From Bettongia penicillata ogilbyi (taxonomy: Eukaryota; Chordata; Mammalia; Diprotodontia; Potoroidae), in assembly GCA_023548195.1 (NCBI GenBank), contig JAJHZJ010000014.1, positions 13,492,718 through 13,556,717 of the forward strand: a DNA stretch of 64,000 bases, given 5' to 3'. The notes beneath the pieces were generated by a model, which was given only the letters and a program-made list of their open reading frames with translations, searched no databases and was not told where the DNA came from. This document shows positions 21,290-31,805 of the stretch, one piece after another; the stretch's first letter is position 1, and the number at the start of each line of letters is the position of its first letter. The translations under genes and the position numbers were made by a program.

Positions 21290-23750
21290 AATTTAGTGGC
21301 TAGCCAATGAGTATGCTAGTAAAACCATACAGGGAAATCAAGCATATCCTTTAAAGCCTTTTTGGATCATAGGGATAATGGTTACAGAGAGCAGATCATG
21401 GAAGTAGGGAATATCATGAGTATCTATGCAGGTCCTTTCAGCAAACCTACGAAGGTTATTATGGAAATGTATAAATGGAAACCTTTGAAGTTACCCAGAC
21501 CATCTAATGTTAAGTAGCAATAAATAAATATAGGATCCCTATAGAGGTGAAAGATATTTCCTCTCTAGTGATGGAGATTAGATGTCCTAGAGTACACTGG
21601 AGTTGGCCTTGTCATTTTATTGTTATACCAACTCACCTTACAACAATCTTATGTGGACCATAAACAAGACAGGTGGCACTTGGCAGCTTATAGTGGCCAA
21701 AAAGGAGATAAACAAAGATATCAAATCCATCACTAAAGGTATTTCTGACCTTGTCAGTGTTGTAAATCAGGTAGCCTTGACTCAGGTTGAGTTGCATGAG
21801 ATTATTAGCCTCATCGATTTTGTTTTCATTAATCCTGTGGTTGAGACTAGTCAATTAGTGTCAACTAGACTAGTTGAGACTAACCACATTAATCCTGTTG
21901 TTAAGAGCAATGTGTTTCCACCTGTAAAGGAGTCCATGTTCACTTGACATCCACAGAGCTACTTGAACATCATATTGCTATATTTTGTTGGGTAAAGACC
22001 TAAAGGAGTCTTCCTTTTCTGAGGGCACCGAGGTACTTCATTAAACTGATAACATAATGTTGACCAGGCTGAATGAAACCATTGGATTATGTCCCATATG
22101 AGGGATAAGGGGTGGGACATAAACCCTAAGAAAATTCAGATTCTAGACTGCTCAGTCAAGTTTTGATTGTGGAAAATCCTAAAGATTTAATGAACATTCT
22201 AGAATAAGCTACTGATACTTATTCCCCTACAGTCTCAGAAGGAAGCCTATAAACTTATTGGATTTTTTTTTTTATTTTTGAGAACCCAGCTTTTATCATC
22301 TAGGTGTCCTGATATCCTGATTTATTGAATCACCCATCAGTCTATCTCTTTCAAGTGGTGCCCAGAACAGGCTATACCCCCGGAAGATCTGACCATCCAG
22401 CAGATTCTCCCCTTGGGACCTTATGACTCCCTACAACCCATATTTTTGGAATTCTCTGTCCATAAAGATCAGGCCGGGAGGAGTATTCAGCAGTCATCAG
22501 AAAATAGCCAGGATAAGCAACCATTGACTTCTGGACCTGCAAAGTGATCAGTTTCTATGTCCCTTTTGAAAAGGAATTCCTTTCCTGTTATTGGGTCCTA
22601 TAACCTTTTATTCAAAGTTACCTATTATGAATTGGGTGATATGGCCCCTCTAACAAAATGGGTAGGACACAGGTGGGCTCTATCATTAAATGGAAATGGT
22701 TCATTTGAAATTGCACTTCCCCAGGCTCCTCAGATTCTAGGGCCTTTCACAACAACCATGTCCTGAGTATGCCAGAGACTGAGACCTAGAATACTGCTTT
22801 CTCTGCTAGCCCAATCAGCATTCATCTATAAGAATGCAACTGGACTTCAACAGCCACCATAAGAAATAGAAGTACTGACAAATTCTCCTTGTGCCCTGAG
22901 TTCTCAGTACATTGCTAACATGGGAAAGAGTCTTAAAAGATGGAGAAAAAAAAGATCTTCATCTATATTGATGCCTGGGCAGTGGCAATGGGACTGACCA
23001 AGTGGTAAGGGGCCTAGAAAGAACAAGACTAGGCAATAAAAGATTCCTCCCCTTGGGATCAGATCAAATGAAGGAATTTTGTCAATGCTTTCCATCGTAT
23101 ATAGTCACTTGTGAAGTGTGTCAGGAACCATTAAACGCATCATATATATTCTGCTGAATTAACAACCAGGTTGGAACCATCAGAAGAACAACAGAGGACA
23201 GTGTGTGTATCATTATCAATCTGGATATGAGGATGGTAGTGCCATGTTGTGCTCTGCATGCAACGATATTACATACCTAGCTAAGGATGAGAGAGCTATT
23301 CCTGCCCAGTTGGAATTTTGTGTCAGAGGCCCTACCTAACCCAAGTAGCCTTCAACCTGTCCCCAAATATGATATAGATTCTTACCCTGTCTCAGGGCAA
23401 GAGGTTTTCCCTGCTATTCAGCAGCAGCATCATTATGGACATCATTATATCATCCAGGTCAAGATGTTCACCCTCCTTGAATGTGATGAATCAGCCACCC
23501 TAGGAAGGAGAAAGTCCCTCTAGTCCAGTGGTTTCTTGGATCCAGTTTCAAGGATGACTTACTTACCTCATAAGAATGGACTGCTTTGGGGTATATTTCT
23601 GGCTGACCTGGCACAGAGTCAATTGAGCCTCAAGATTATTGCCCCCTTGGAGGGCTCCATACATCCTAGAGAAATAACTCAGGTCCCCCTCAATTGTCCT
23701 TTCTCCTAGGATAGTTCAGACAACTCCTTCCAAAGAAAAGCTTAGAGAAT
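21290..23750 (+). mobile_element. Endogenous retrovirus, decayed pol region
   Basis: The frame at 21603-21947 contains NSPYNNLMWTINKTGGTWQL, matching the early reverse-transcriptase motif of retroviruses (SPYN..W...K..G.W). The polymerase-box position appears near 22040-22065 as an IDDIMLT-like reading with a broken frame, and a possible RNase H start (IYIDAWAVAMGL) near 22955-22995. Together these place RT and RNase H in order over about 1.4 kb. The spuma/ERV-L-like class is my best guess. There are many stops and frameshifts and no intact frame above 115 codons. Nothing suggests current activity. The outer limits are uncertain. Confidence 0.6.
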
Positions 23751-24660
23751 CAAAGGGTGATATTGTTGGGAGGTGACTTTTTTAATAGCTTTGGGAGAAA
23801 ATGTAGGGTGGTAAAACTATGGAGAATATGTATTTACTTGGAAGAAAGAGGATCCTCTATCTGATCTGATGGTAATCCTTTGACGCAGGATCAAGGTCTT
23901 ATATAGCCCCTGTGTTAAAAAGTTATTTCAACAAATGCCTGTAAGGAGGTAAAGATTTGTTATAATCTCCTTGAATTGGCTTTTAGAAGGGAAGGTTGGT
24001 GAGCTGAGGAATATTGAGTAAATCAATGTAGGGGGAAATCCCTCAGTATCAACCTAGATCCCAGGGTGGGTTGCATGCAAAAACTTAATAATGTCCTAAC
24101 CACTTTGCAGATCCTTTTATGTGACGAAGAATGCGTGGCTTAGCTGGAGTGGCCATCATTTGTGCTTCTATGTCCTAGCATTTGTTTGTTGAGATCTAGA
24201 ATTCAGTTCTTCTAAAGGGAGTGTGGAGAAACCTGGTACTTCTGGTCTTCATTCTCTTCCACATTTTTTGGCCACTACTTCAAGGGATAATTACATTTGG
24301 TTGTTGTTGTATATTTATTTCACTTTTGCTATCTTTGTGATTTAGAGTTGCCAATACTCAGTGCCAGCAAAGGATCCCTTGTAATTTCTTATTAACCATT
24401 TGTCCAACCCCCTTACCATCACTGGGCTGAGAGCTCTTAAAGCTGTTGTTGCTGACCCACTGCTAGTGCTCCTAACATGTGCTGGGCCTGTGCCCAGCTA
24501 GATTTTATAGACCTCTCTTATGGATCTCCTAAATTGTCTTAGGCTGGATAAATATCTCCCTCTGATCTTTTGTTGGCTCAGCCACTACAAAATTTGATTT
24601 GAAGAGTTATTTTAAAGTTGTTTAGAGGGGAATGGTGAAAGAGTTCAGTTGGGTCCCAAC
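23751..24660 (+). mobile_element. Probable 3' part of the same retrovirus, possible LTR
   Basis: It follows the pol remnant with no break. A short purine run, AAAGGGAG, at about 24212-24219 precedes TGTGGAGAAACCTGG, so an LTR could begin near 24220. No matching 5' copy or CA end was found. No envelope motif could be supported. Confidence 0.3.
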
Positions 24661-24764
24661 TTGTACTCTGCATCTTGGCCAATCAAAACCTAGATTATTT
24701 CTAAAATTAAAGCAGTACTTGTCATCATGACTTCTACGTTCTTTTTAAATTGTAAAAAGAAATT

Positions 24765-25040
24765 AATAAACATTTGTTCTGTTTCCTTTATCCACAATTG
24801 AAAAATAAGGAAAAGCTCCTATAGCATATGCGTAGTAAAGTAAAAACAAATTATTTCATTGATTATGTTAAAAAATGTTTGTTTCACTCTTTATCTTGAG
24901 TCCATCATCTCTTTGTCAGGAGTTGGGTAGAATGCTTGACTATCGGTCCTCTGGAATCATAGTTGATTACTGCACTGATTAGAGGCAAGCCTTTTTAGGT
25001 TGTTTCTCATTAGATCCTTGTTACTGAAGAAATTGTTCCT
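24765..25040 (-). mobile_element. L1 3' UTR fragment, antisense
   Basis: TTGAGTCCATCATCTCTTTGTCAGGAG at 24896-24922 is followed by GGTCCTCTGGAATCATAGTTGATTACTGCACTGATTAGAG. This is the antisense order of the marsupial L1 3' UTR that also occurs, less completely, at 42800-42833 plus 44605-44660. Confidence 0.65.
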
Positions 25041-25042
25041 TG

Positions 25043-25245
25043 TAAACTAAGGATATACTTATTAATATATTATATTTATAATTATTATAATTTTAATAAT
25101 AAATTCATTATTCATAAACTAAGGATATACTTATTAATATATTATATTTATAATTTAATAATTATTATATTATATTATATAATTATAAATTAAGGGAATG
25201 GTGAACAAATTGTGGTATATTAATATAATAGTATATTATTGCACC
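25043..25245. repeat. AT-rich direct duplication, period 72 bp, with L1 scrap
   Basis: TAAACTAAGGATATACTTAT with the following ATTAATATATTATATTTATAATT occurs at 25043-25083 and again at 25115-25155. From 25190 a short sense L1 piece (GGGAATGGTGAACAAATTGTGGTATATTAA) follows. Confidence 0.65.
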
Positions 25246-25249
25246 TTTA

Positions 25250-25880
25250 GTCTTCTCCCCTGCCCTGGTCTCTTTATGCCATCTCTACTACTCTGGCTTC
25301 ACTTGCATCGGTATCTACCTTGACTCTCGAGGTTACCACTTTAGTGATTCACTTGCCACCATTCTGGAATCCTTCATCCATGGGATTCCTGACTTCAGAA
25401 AATAATAGAACTTCACAAAAGGACCTTAGAGTACAATCCATACTTAAAACAGAATTCCCTCTATTAAAACTCCTCTATAAAATCTCCTAGTCATCATTTA
25501 GTCCCCAAAGGAATACTTTGTAATAGCTCAGATTAGGCATATACCATATACTATATCACATACTACACCAAAATGTACCACTCTTCTTATTTCTGCCTTT
25601 TGATTTCAAGTAAAACAAGTATAATCTCCGTGTCGAACTTTCTTAGGACATGAAGGGTATGGGAATATTTTTGGATTTGGGGTTTTTTTCTTGGGTCATA
25701 GCCCTTATGCGGGAAACTTGAGACAGACACATAGATCCCAATGTGTACGAGAATCTTCATTGAAAGACTGGGGAAGCAGAGTATAAACTTTAAAATGGGA
25801 TTTTTTTTGGCGGGGGAGGGGGAAGATATCTCTTTTGATCATCCTTTTATGAAAGATTATGGGTCCAGTGAAAAATTCCA
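25250..25880. other. No feature recognised
   Basis: This lies next to the CpG island. A plus-strand frame at about 25230-25405 (ending SFIHGIPDFRK) is open for roughly 55 codons but has no start, splice sites or recognised domain. Confidence 0.4.
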
Positions 25881-25884
25881 AATA

Positions 25885-26545
25885 CGCGGCTTGTTAGTTC
25901 TCACGCGCTCCCGGTAGGGGTCGGTAGGCATCTCTGCCACTTGCGGAGGTCCTCGGCTCTCAGCAGGTTCCCCCATCCCTCCCCTTCATTCGTCCGCACC
26001 ATGGACTGAAGGCCGAGCAAGGAACGAAAACCCTCCGTCCAAGACAAGCGCAGCCCCCACTGCCGCCGCCCCGGAGCGTCGAGAGGCTTCCTCACCTGCC
26101 TGGAGAAACGTCGTCACTGTCGCGTGGAATGGGCGGGCGAGCGGAGGCCCGTTGCTTCTCCACTTGGGACTCCCTCCCGGGAAAAGCTCGACAGAGGTGG
26201 GCGACGCTTGGGACAGTTCTTGCCGCCGCCTCGGGTCCTGCAATGCCGGCTGCTTAGCTTCACGTCTCCCCTTCCTGTACCTGTTAAAGCGGAAGCCCTT
26301 TGAAGGGTGCATTGGAGCAGACACAGGTGCCAGGTACCAGGTACCTTCGGAGTCCAGAGCAGCTGAGCAGTAGCGGAGATCGTGAATGCGCCCCATCCTT
26401 GGACTCACAAGTGAGAAACCCGGAGCCCTGAGGGCTGTGTGATGCTTGAGGGCAAATGCCCATTGCCTGGTTGTGCAGAGGTAACAGCTGCAGGACAGCG
26501 TGATGGACGTTCACCGCGGCCCTGGCAGGTCCCTCTCTGAGGGCA
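25885..26545. promoter_or_regulatory. CpG island, probable promoter
   Basis: This is the only CpG-rich DNA in the window. By hand I count about 49 CpG in 25861-26580, most of them before 26280, while the flanking lines have close to none. It contains a GC box (GGGCGGG, 26131-26137) and an ETS-type GCGGAAG (26289-26295), and no TATA box at a sensible place, as in broad vertebrate promoters. Strong splice-donor-like sequences face outward on both strands: minus strand GGCAG|GTGAGG (exon end 26096) and plus strand GCAGAG|GTAACA (exon end 26480). The promoter could therefore fire in either or both directions. The gene it serves is not identifiable. Confidence 0.7.
26097..26408 (-). other. Candidate first exon on minus strand
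   Basis: Within the CpG island the minus strand is open from an ATG at 26408 through 26096, where CAGGCAG|GTGAGG gives a near-ideal donor. The whole frame continues to 25986. The reading is Arg/Ser/Pro-rich, as expected of CpG-rich DNA in any frame, so translation is doubtful and it may be a 5' UTR exon. Joined to the acceptor at 18948 it would make a transcript of about 7.4 kb of genomic span whose intron contains the retroviral remnant. No internal exon was identified. Confidence 0.35.
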
Positions 26546-26581
26546 ACCGGCCCTGTACCGGAAAGAGTTAAAGAAACAAAA

Positions 26582-26861
26582 GGCTAAATTTTATTTAGAG
26601 TTTTAGTTTGTCCTTCAAGCCCTGCCCGAGAGGTGGCGGATCTCAGAGCATGCAACCCGAGGGAACAGTAGTGCCAATTCTTTTGCCCTTTCTGAAAGAA
26701 TATAACAATATCCCAGCTGTGTAATGAAGATGAGATAGAAGCTGAAGGAGGAAGTAATTATAGTTGCCTCAAAAATACTGGGATTTTTGGTAGGGTGATA
26801 TGTCCCTTGGGAATATATATCCTGTGAACAACAAGCCCAACCTAGCAGCAGACCTAGTTCA
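26582..26861. other. No feature recognised
   Basis: Flank of the CpG island; CpG content drops sharply. Confidence 0.4.
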
Positions 26862-27665
26862 GTCAGTCAGTAAGTATTTATTGAGTGCCTATTATGTGTC
26901 AGGTACTGTGCTGGGATTGGAAGGAAGGCAAAAGACAATCTCTGCCCTCAAAGAACTCCCCGTCTAATGAGGGAGCTATTATATAAACAAACATGTCCAA
27001 ATGAGTTACATACAAATAGGAAATAATCAACTGAGAAAAGGCACCAGAATTAAAAAGAATTAGAAAAGGCATCCTGTAGAAAGTGGAATTTTAGGTAGTC
27101 CTTAAAGTCAGGAGGTAGAGATAAGCCTAGGGAACTGGGAGGATGATGGTACCCTTGACAGAAATCAGCAATTTGGAAGCAGAAAGCATTTGGAAAGGAC
27201 TGGGATTCTGCACAGGGGGGTCTGACTGGCAAAAATCACAAGCATTAAAGATACTGTTGATGAATCCATGGAAGGTGATGAGATTGCCAGGTAAAATAAT
27301 TTATAGGAAGAGGAGAAAAGGACCCAAGACAGAGTCCTCTGGGATACTGATGGTTAGTGGGTGTGACCTGGATGTGGATCCAGCAAAGTACACTGAGAAG
27401 GAATAGTTAGATAGGATAAGAACCAGGAGAAAGTAATGTCACAAAAACGTAGAAAGAAGAGAGGATCAAGAAGAGGGTGATCAACAGTGTCAAAGACTGC
27501 AGAGAGTTAAAGGAGAATGAGGAATAAGAAAAGGTCATTGGATTTGTCAGCTAAGAGATCATTGTTAACTTTGATGAGAGCAGTTTCGGTTGAATAATGA
27601 GGTTAGAAGGCAGAATTCTTTAAGAAGAAAGTGAGAGGAGAGGAAGTGGTGAGAACTGTTGTAGA
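26862..27665 (-). mobile_element. L2 LINE, 3' end to ORF2, antisense
   Basis: It opens with AAGTATTTATTGAGTGCCTATTATGTGTCAGG (reverse complement of the L2 3' end) and CTCAAAGAACTCCCCGTCTAATGAGGG. It continues with the ORF2 region: ACAGAGTCCTCTGGGATACTGATGG, then ATCAACAGTGTCAAAGACTGCAGAGAG and GATGAGAGCAGTTTCGGTTGAATAATGAGG at 27580-27605. Internal sequence between the 3' UTR and the RT core is missing. Confidence 0.8.
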
Positions 27666-28074
27666 CAGCCTTCTGAGACACCATGCCCATCACAGAGTAC
27701 TGCAGTGACATCATGGAGACTTTCTAGCAGCAGAGGTATGAATTGCCTTAGATATCTGTGTTTCCTAATCATATGCCTCTCTAACTACTACTGTACTCAA
27801 TGTGTGTGTTCATTCTTCCCACTATCTGTATCTGTGGGAAAGTGCACCTCAGGTTTATAGAGGTGAATCTTTCATTACTATAGTTCATATGCCATTTCAG
27901 CAAATAGTTTCTAAGCTAATTTTTCCACTGACTCTTTTGAAGATAAATACATCATTCCAGGCTAATGAGCTATGTTTTTAATATTATAGACTTACAGAGT
28001 ACCTAAAAATAGTCATCTCTGAGATAACCCAACCCTCACTTTGGAGAAGAGATTCCAGAGTAGGATAGCATACT
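27666..28074. other. No feature recognised
   Basis: About 400 bp of apparently single-copy sequence. Confidence 0.4.
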
Positions 28075-28198
28075 GTGGGTCCATATATTGTACTTATATT
28101 CCTTTGTATTCATGTACCACAAATTGTTTAGCCATTCTCCAATTTATGGGCACCTACTTTGTTTCTGGTTCTTTGCTATTACAAATTGTGGTGCTGTA
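28075..28198 (-). mobile_element. L1 fragment, antisense
   Basis: TGTACCACAAATTGTTTAGCCATTCTCCAATTTATGGGCACC is the reverse complement of the ORF2 region that also occurs in sense at 28460-28515. It abuts the sense L1 that follows, giving a tail-to-tail junction with overlapping content. Confidence 0.7.
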
Positions 28199-28818
28199 TA
28201 TTCAACAAATTGACAAAGATGACAAAAAAATGTCATTGTTGGAAGGGTTGTGAAAAATAGGTACTCCAATTCCTTGTTGGCAGAGTTTTTAATCAGTATA
28301 ACCATTCTGTAAAGAAACTTAGGATTTTGCAAATAGAGTAGTTAAAATATCCCTACCCTTTGACCCAGAGATTTATAGTCTAGGTATTGACAAAAAGAGG
28401 TGCTCCATATATATGCCAAAATATCTATAGCAATGTTTTTTGTGATAGCAAAAACCTGAAAACAAAGTAGATGCCCATCAGTTGGGGAATGGCTAAACAA
28501 ATTTTGGTACCTGTATATAATGGATTATTAATGTGATGTAAGAAATAGTGAATATGATGAATAGCATGGAAATATGAGAAGCATGGAAAGACATCAACTG
28601 ATGCAAAAGGAAGTAAGAATATCTAGGAAAGTAACTTACATAAAGACAAGGTAAAATGGAAAAAATAATAACCACATTTGTTGAAAATTAATCTTGTAAT
28701 ATGTACAAAATATGTATAGCACTTCCTTTTGTGGAGGCAAAGAGCTGGGGGGAAGATTCCTGCAAATTGGAGAATGAAGGAACTAATTATGGTATTTGAA
28801 GATGATTGAAATATTATT
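28199..28818 (+). mobile_element. L1 LINE ORF2 fragments, sense (host of HAL1-like insertion)
   Basis: Sense distal ORF2: TTGACAAAGATGACAAAAAAATG, CTATAGCAATG...GTGATAGCAAAAACC, then GATGCCCATCAGTTGGGGAATGGC at 28470-28494. A second copy of the distal region reaches ATGATTGAAATATTATTGTGC at 28801-28822. That sequence normally continues as 'tataagaaatgat'. Here it is broken by the ORF1-only element and resumes at 31645. Confidence 0.7.
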
Positions 28819-29443
28819 GTGCAAAGGGAGGAGTCAAGATGGTGGAATAGAAGGACGGACCTGCTCTAATTCTACCCCCATAACCCATAAAATGCCTGTA
28901 AAAAATGACTGTAAACAAATTCTAGAGCAGCAGAAGTCACAAAATGATGGAGTGAAAGATTTCCAGCCCAATACAGCTTGGAAGGCTGACAGAAAAGGTC
29001 CATCACACCAGACTCAGAGCAGAATGCAGCCCACCCTTGGCCACATGATGCTTCACTAACAGGACTGGAGCGGCTTCAGGACATGGAAGTAGGGGTAGCA
29101 GCTGCAGTTCCCAGATTACTCAATCCACAAAATGCCAGACAGCTTTTAAGGTCAGTGAAAAAGCTCTTTCACCTGGGGAAAGGGTAGCAGGATCCAGCCC
29201 TAACCCCCAGGGTGGCGGAAGTCACTACAGCAGCATCCCCTTTTGGAGCCCTTCACCTAAAGACCCTGGGGGAATCAAGCAGCTGATCTGGATCTCAGCC
29301 CTGATTGGTGGTCCTGGGGTGAGGAAGAACTGTAGAACTGGAGGCAGTTGTGTAGAGGAACCCTACTCACAGATCCTGGGTAGATGGTGATTGCTCCCAG
29401 ACCAGAGCTCAGGCCAGGAGAGGAGTAAACTCCTTTCTCTTGA

Positions 29444-30590
29444 TTGTGCCACCTTGGAGGAACTGAGAACTTACAGGTCCCTAGAATATGCCCTCCACTT
29501 GAAAAAGAACTAAAAAGTCAAGTAACTGGCTGGGAAAATGCCCAAAAAGGGGAAAAAAATAAGACTGTAGAAGGTTACTTTCTTGGTGAACAGATATTTT
29601 CTTCCATCCTTTCAGGTGAGGAAGAACAAGGCATACCATCAGAGGAAGACATAAAAGTCAAGGCTTCTACATCCAGAACCTCCAAAAAAAATATGCAGTT
29701 GTCTCAGGCCATGGAAGAGCTCAAAAAAGATTTTGAAAATCAAATAAGAGAGTTGGAGAAAAAATTGGGAAGAGAAAAAAGAGTGATGCAAGAAAATCAT
29801 GAAAAGCAGGTCAACACCTTGCTGAAGGAGACCCAAAAAAATGCTGAAGAAAATAACACCTGTAAAAATAGACTAACCCAAATGGCAAAAGAGGTCCAAA
29901 AAAGTCAATGAGGAGAAGAATACTTTAAAAAGCAGAATTAGCCAAATGGAAAAGGAGATTCAAAAGCTCACTGAAGAAAATAGTTCTTTAAAAATTAGAA
30001 TGGAGCAGATGGAAGCTAATGACTTTATGAGAAACCAAGAAATTACAAAACAGAACTTAAAGAATGAAAAAATGGAAGATAATGTGAAATATCTCATTGA
30101 AAGAACAGCTGACCTGGAAAATAGATGCAGGAGGCCAATTTAAAAATTATGGGACTACCTGAAAGCCATGATCAAAAAAAGAGCCTATATATATCATCTT
30201 TCATGAAATTATCAAGAAAACTGCCCTGGTATTATAGAACCAGAGGATAAAATAAATATTGAAAGAATCCACCTATCCCCTCCTGAAAAAGACCTGAAAA
30301 GAAAATCTCCAAGAATATTGTAACCAAGTTCCAGAGTTCCCAGGTCAAGGAGAAAATATAACAAGGATTACACAAGGTCTAGCAGCTTCTACATTAAGGG
30401 ATAGAAAAGGCTTGGAAGATGATATTCTAGAAGTCAAAGGAACTAGAATTAAAACCAAGAATCACCTACCCTGTAAAACCGAGTATACTATTTCAGGGGA
30501 AAAAATGGTCATTCAATGACATAGAGGACATCCAAGCATTTTTGATGAAAAGACCAGAGTTGAATAGAAAATTTGACTTTCAAACATAAG
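29444..30590 (+). pseudogene. L1/HAL1 ORF1 remnant
   Basis: ORF1 encodes the RNA-binding trimeric chaperone of L1-type elements. The first frame (29444-29911) has a Lys/Glu-rich heptad region (FENQIRELEKKLGREKR, residues about 100-117). The coiled coil continues in another frame at 29946-30143 (IQKLTEENSSLKIRMEQME). The RNA-recognition region follows with stops (PGIIEPEDKINIERIH near 30230-30280). A C-terminal domain is readable as KPRITYPVKPSILFQGKKWSF near 30450-30515, ending with RPELNRKFDF near 30550-30580. At least two frameshifts and several stops make it non-functional. Confidence 0.75.
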
Positions 30591-30726
30591 AATCAAGAGA
30601 AGCATGGAAAGGTAAATAGGAAAGAGAAATCATAAGGGACTTACTAAAGTTGAACTGTTTACTTTCCTACATGTAAAGATAATATTTATAACTCTTTGAG
30701 ACTTTTCTCAGTATTTGGGTAGCTGG

Positions 30727-30730
<4 letters not shown>

Positions 30731-30793
<63 letters not shown>

Positions 30794-30814
30794 TATACAT
30801 ATACATATATATAT
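30731..30814. repeat. (TA)n(CA)n microsatellite
   Basis: About 25 TA repeats (30731-30780) followed by CA and TACA repeats lie inside the HAL1-like 3' UTR. Length is probably polymorphic. Confidence 0.95.
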
Positions 30815-31640
30815 GGGGGGTCACAGAGTAAATTGAATAGGAAGGGATGATATCTAAAAAAATGAAATTAAGGGGTAAGAGAGGAAAATATTAGGAGGAG
30901 AAAGGGAGAAATAGAATGGGGCAAATTATCTCTCATAAAAGAGGCAAGAAAAAGCTATTTCAATGGAACAGAAAAGGGGGGAGTTGAGAGGGAAAAAGTG
31001 AAGCTTACTCTCATCACATTTGGCTTAAGGAGGGAATAACATACACACTCAATTTGATATGAAAATCTATCTTACACTACAGGAAAGTAGGGGAGAAGTG
31101 GATAAGTGAGATGTGGGGGGATGATGGAAGGGAGGGCAAATGGAAGGAAGGAGTAATTAGAAGTAAACACTTTTGGGGAGGGACAAGGTCAAAAGAGAAA
31201 ATAGAACAAATGGGGGGCAGGATAGGATGGAGGGAAATATAATTAGTCTGTCACAACATGACTAACTTTGCATAACTACACATGTATAGCCTATATTGAA
31301 TTGCTTACCTTCTCAGTGAGGATGGGTGGGGAAAGAGGAAGGGAGAGAAGCTGGAACTCAAAGTTTTAGGAACGAATGTTGAGAATTGTTTTTGCATGCA
31401 GCTGGGAAATAAGAAATACAGGTAATGGGGTATAGAAATCTATAAGAAAAGAGAGATGATAGGGATATGGGGTATGGTGATAGGAGTATGATAGAAGACA
31501 GGGTAGATTGTGGAAAGGGGTAATCAAAATGCACAGGGTTATGGGGCAGGTGGAGGGGAGAGACAGAGAAAATTTGGAACTCAAAATCTTATGGAAATGG
31601 ATGTTGAAAACTAAAAATAAATGTTTGAAAAAAAGAAAAT

Positions 31641-31805
31641 AAAAAGAAATGATGGAGATGGTTTTAGAACAACCTGAGGACTTATATGAACTGATGCAAA
31701 GTGAAGTGAGCTTCTCGGACCAGAAGAACAACCTCTACAACAGCAACAGTACTGTAAAGATAAACAACTTTGACTTAAGGACTTTGATTAATGCAGTGAC
31801 CAGAG
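31641..31805 (+). mobile_element. L1 LINE, end of ORF2, resumed after HAL1-like insertion
   Basis: AAAAAGAAATGATGGAGATGGTTTTAGAACAACCTGAGGACTTATATGAACTGATGC follows directly on the L1 sequence broken at 28818. It continues through AAAGTGAAGTGAGC...CCAGAAGAACAACC to GACTTTGATTAATGCAGTGACCAG, where a new L1 5' end starts. Confidence 0.7.

Larger units (their letters stand above)
28819..31640 (+). mobile_element. HAL1-like element (L1 5' UTR, ORF1, 3' UTR; no ORF2)
   Basis: It begins with GGAGGAGTCAAGATGGTGG (28829-28845), an L1 5' end with a YY1-type CAAGATGG. Next come about 850 bp of 5' UTR, an ORF1 remnant (29444-30590), then directly a purine-rich 3' UTR with a TA/CA microsatellite. It ends near AACTCAAAATCTTATGGAAATGGATGTTGAAAACTAAAAATAAATG with an A-rich tail (31580-31640). 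No endonuclease or RT lies between ORF1 and the 3' UTR. That arrangement defines HAL1 elements, which move using L1 proteins. Length is about 2.8 kb. Confidence 0.7.

Noticed and set aside
25230..25405. Open ~55-codon plus-strand stretch near the CpG island as a coding exon
   Set aside because: No convincing splice sites or recognisable protein; left as unassigned.
28075..28818. Twin-primed L1 (antisense then sense)
   Set aside because: The inverted piece (28075-28198) covers the same ORF2 region as the sense part instead of the adjacent upstream region, so two insertions or a later rearrangement fit better.
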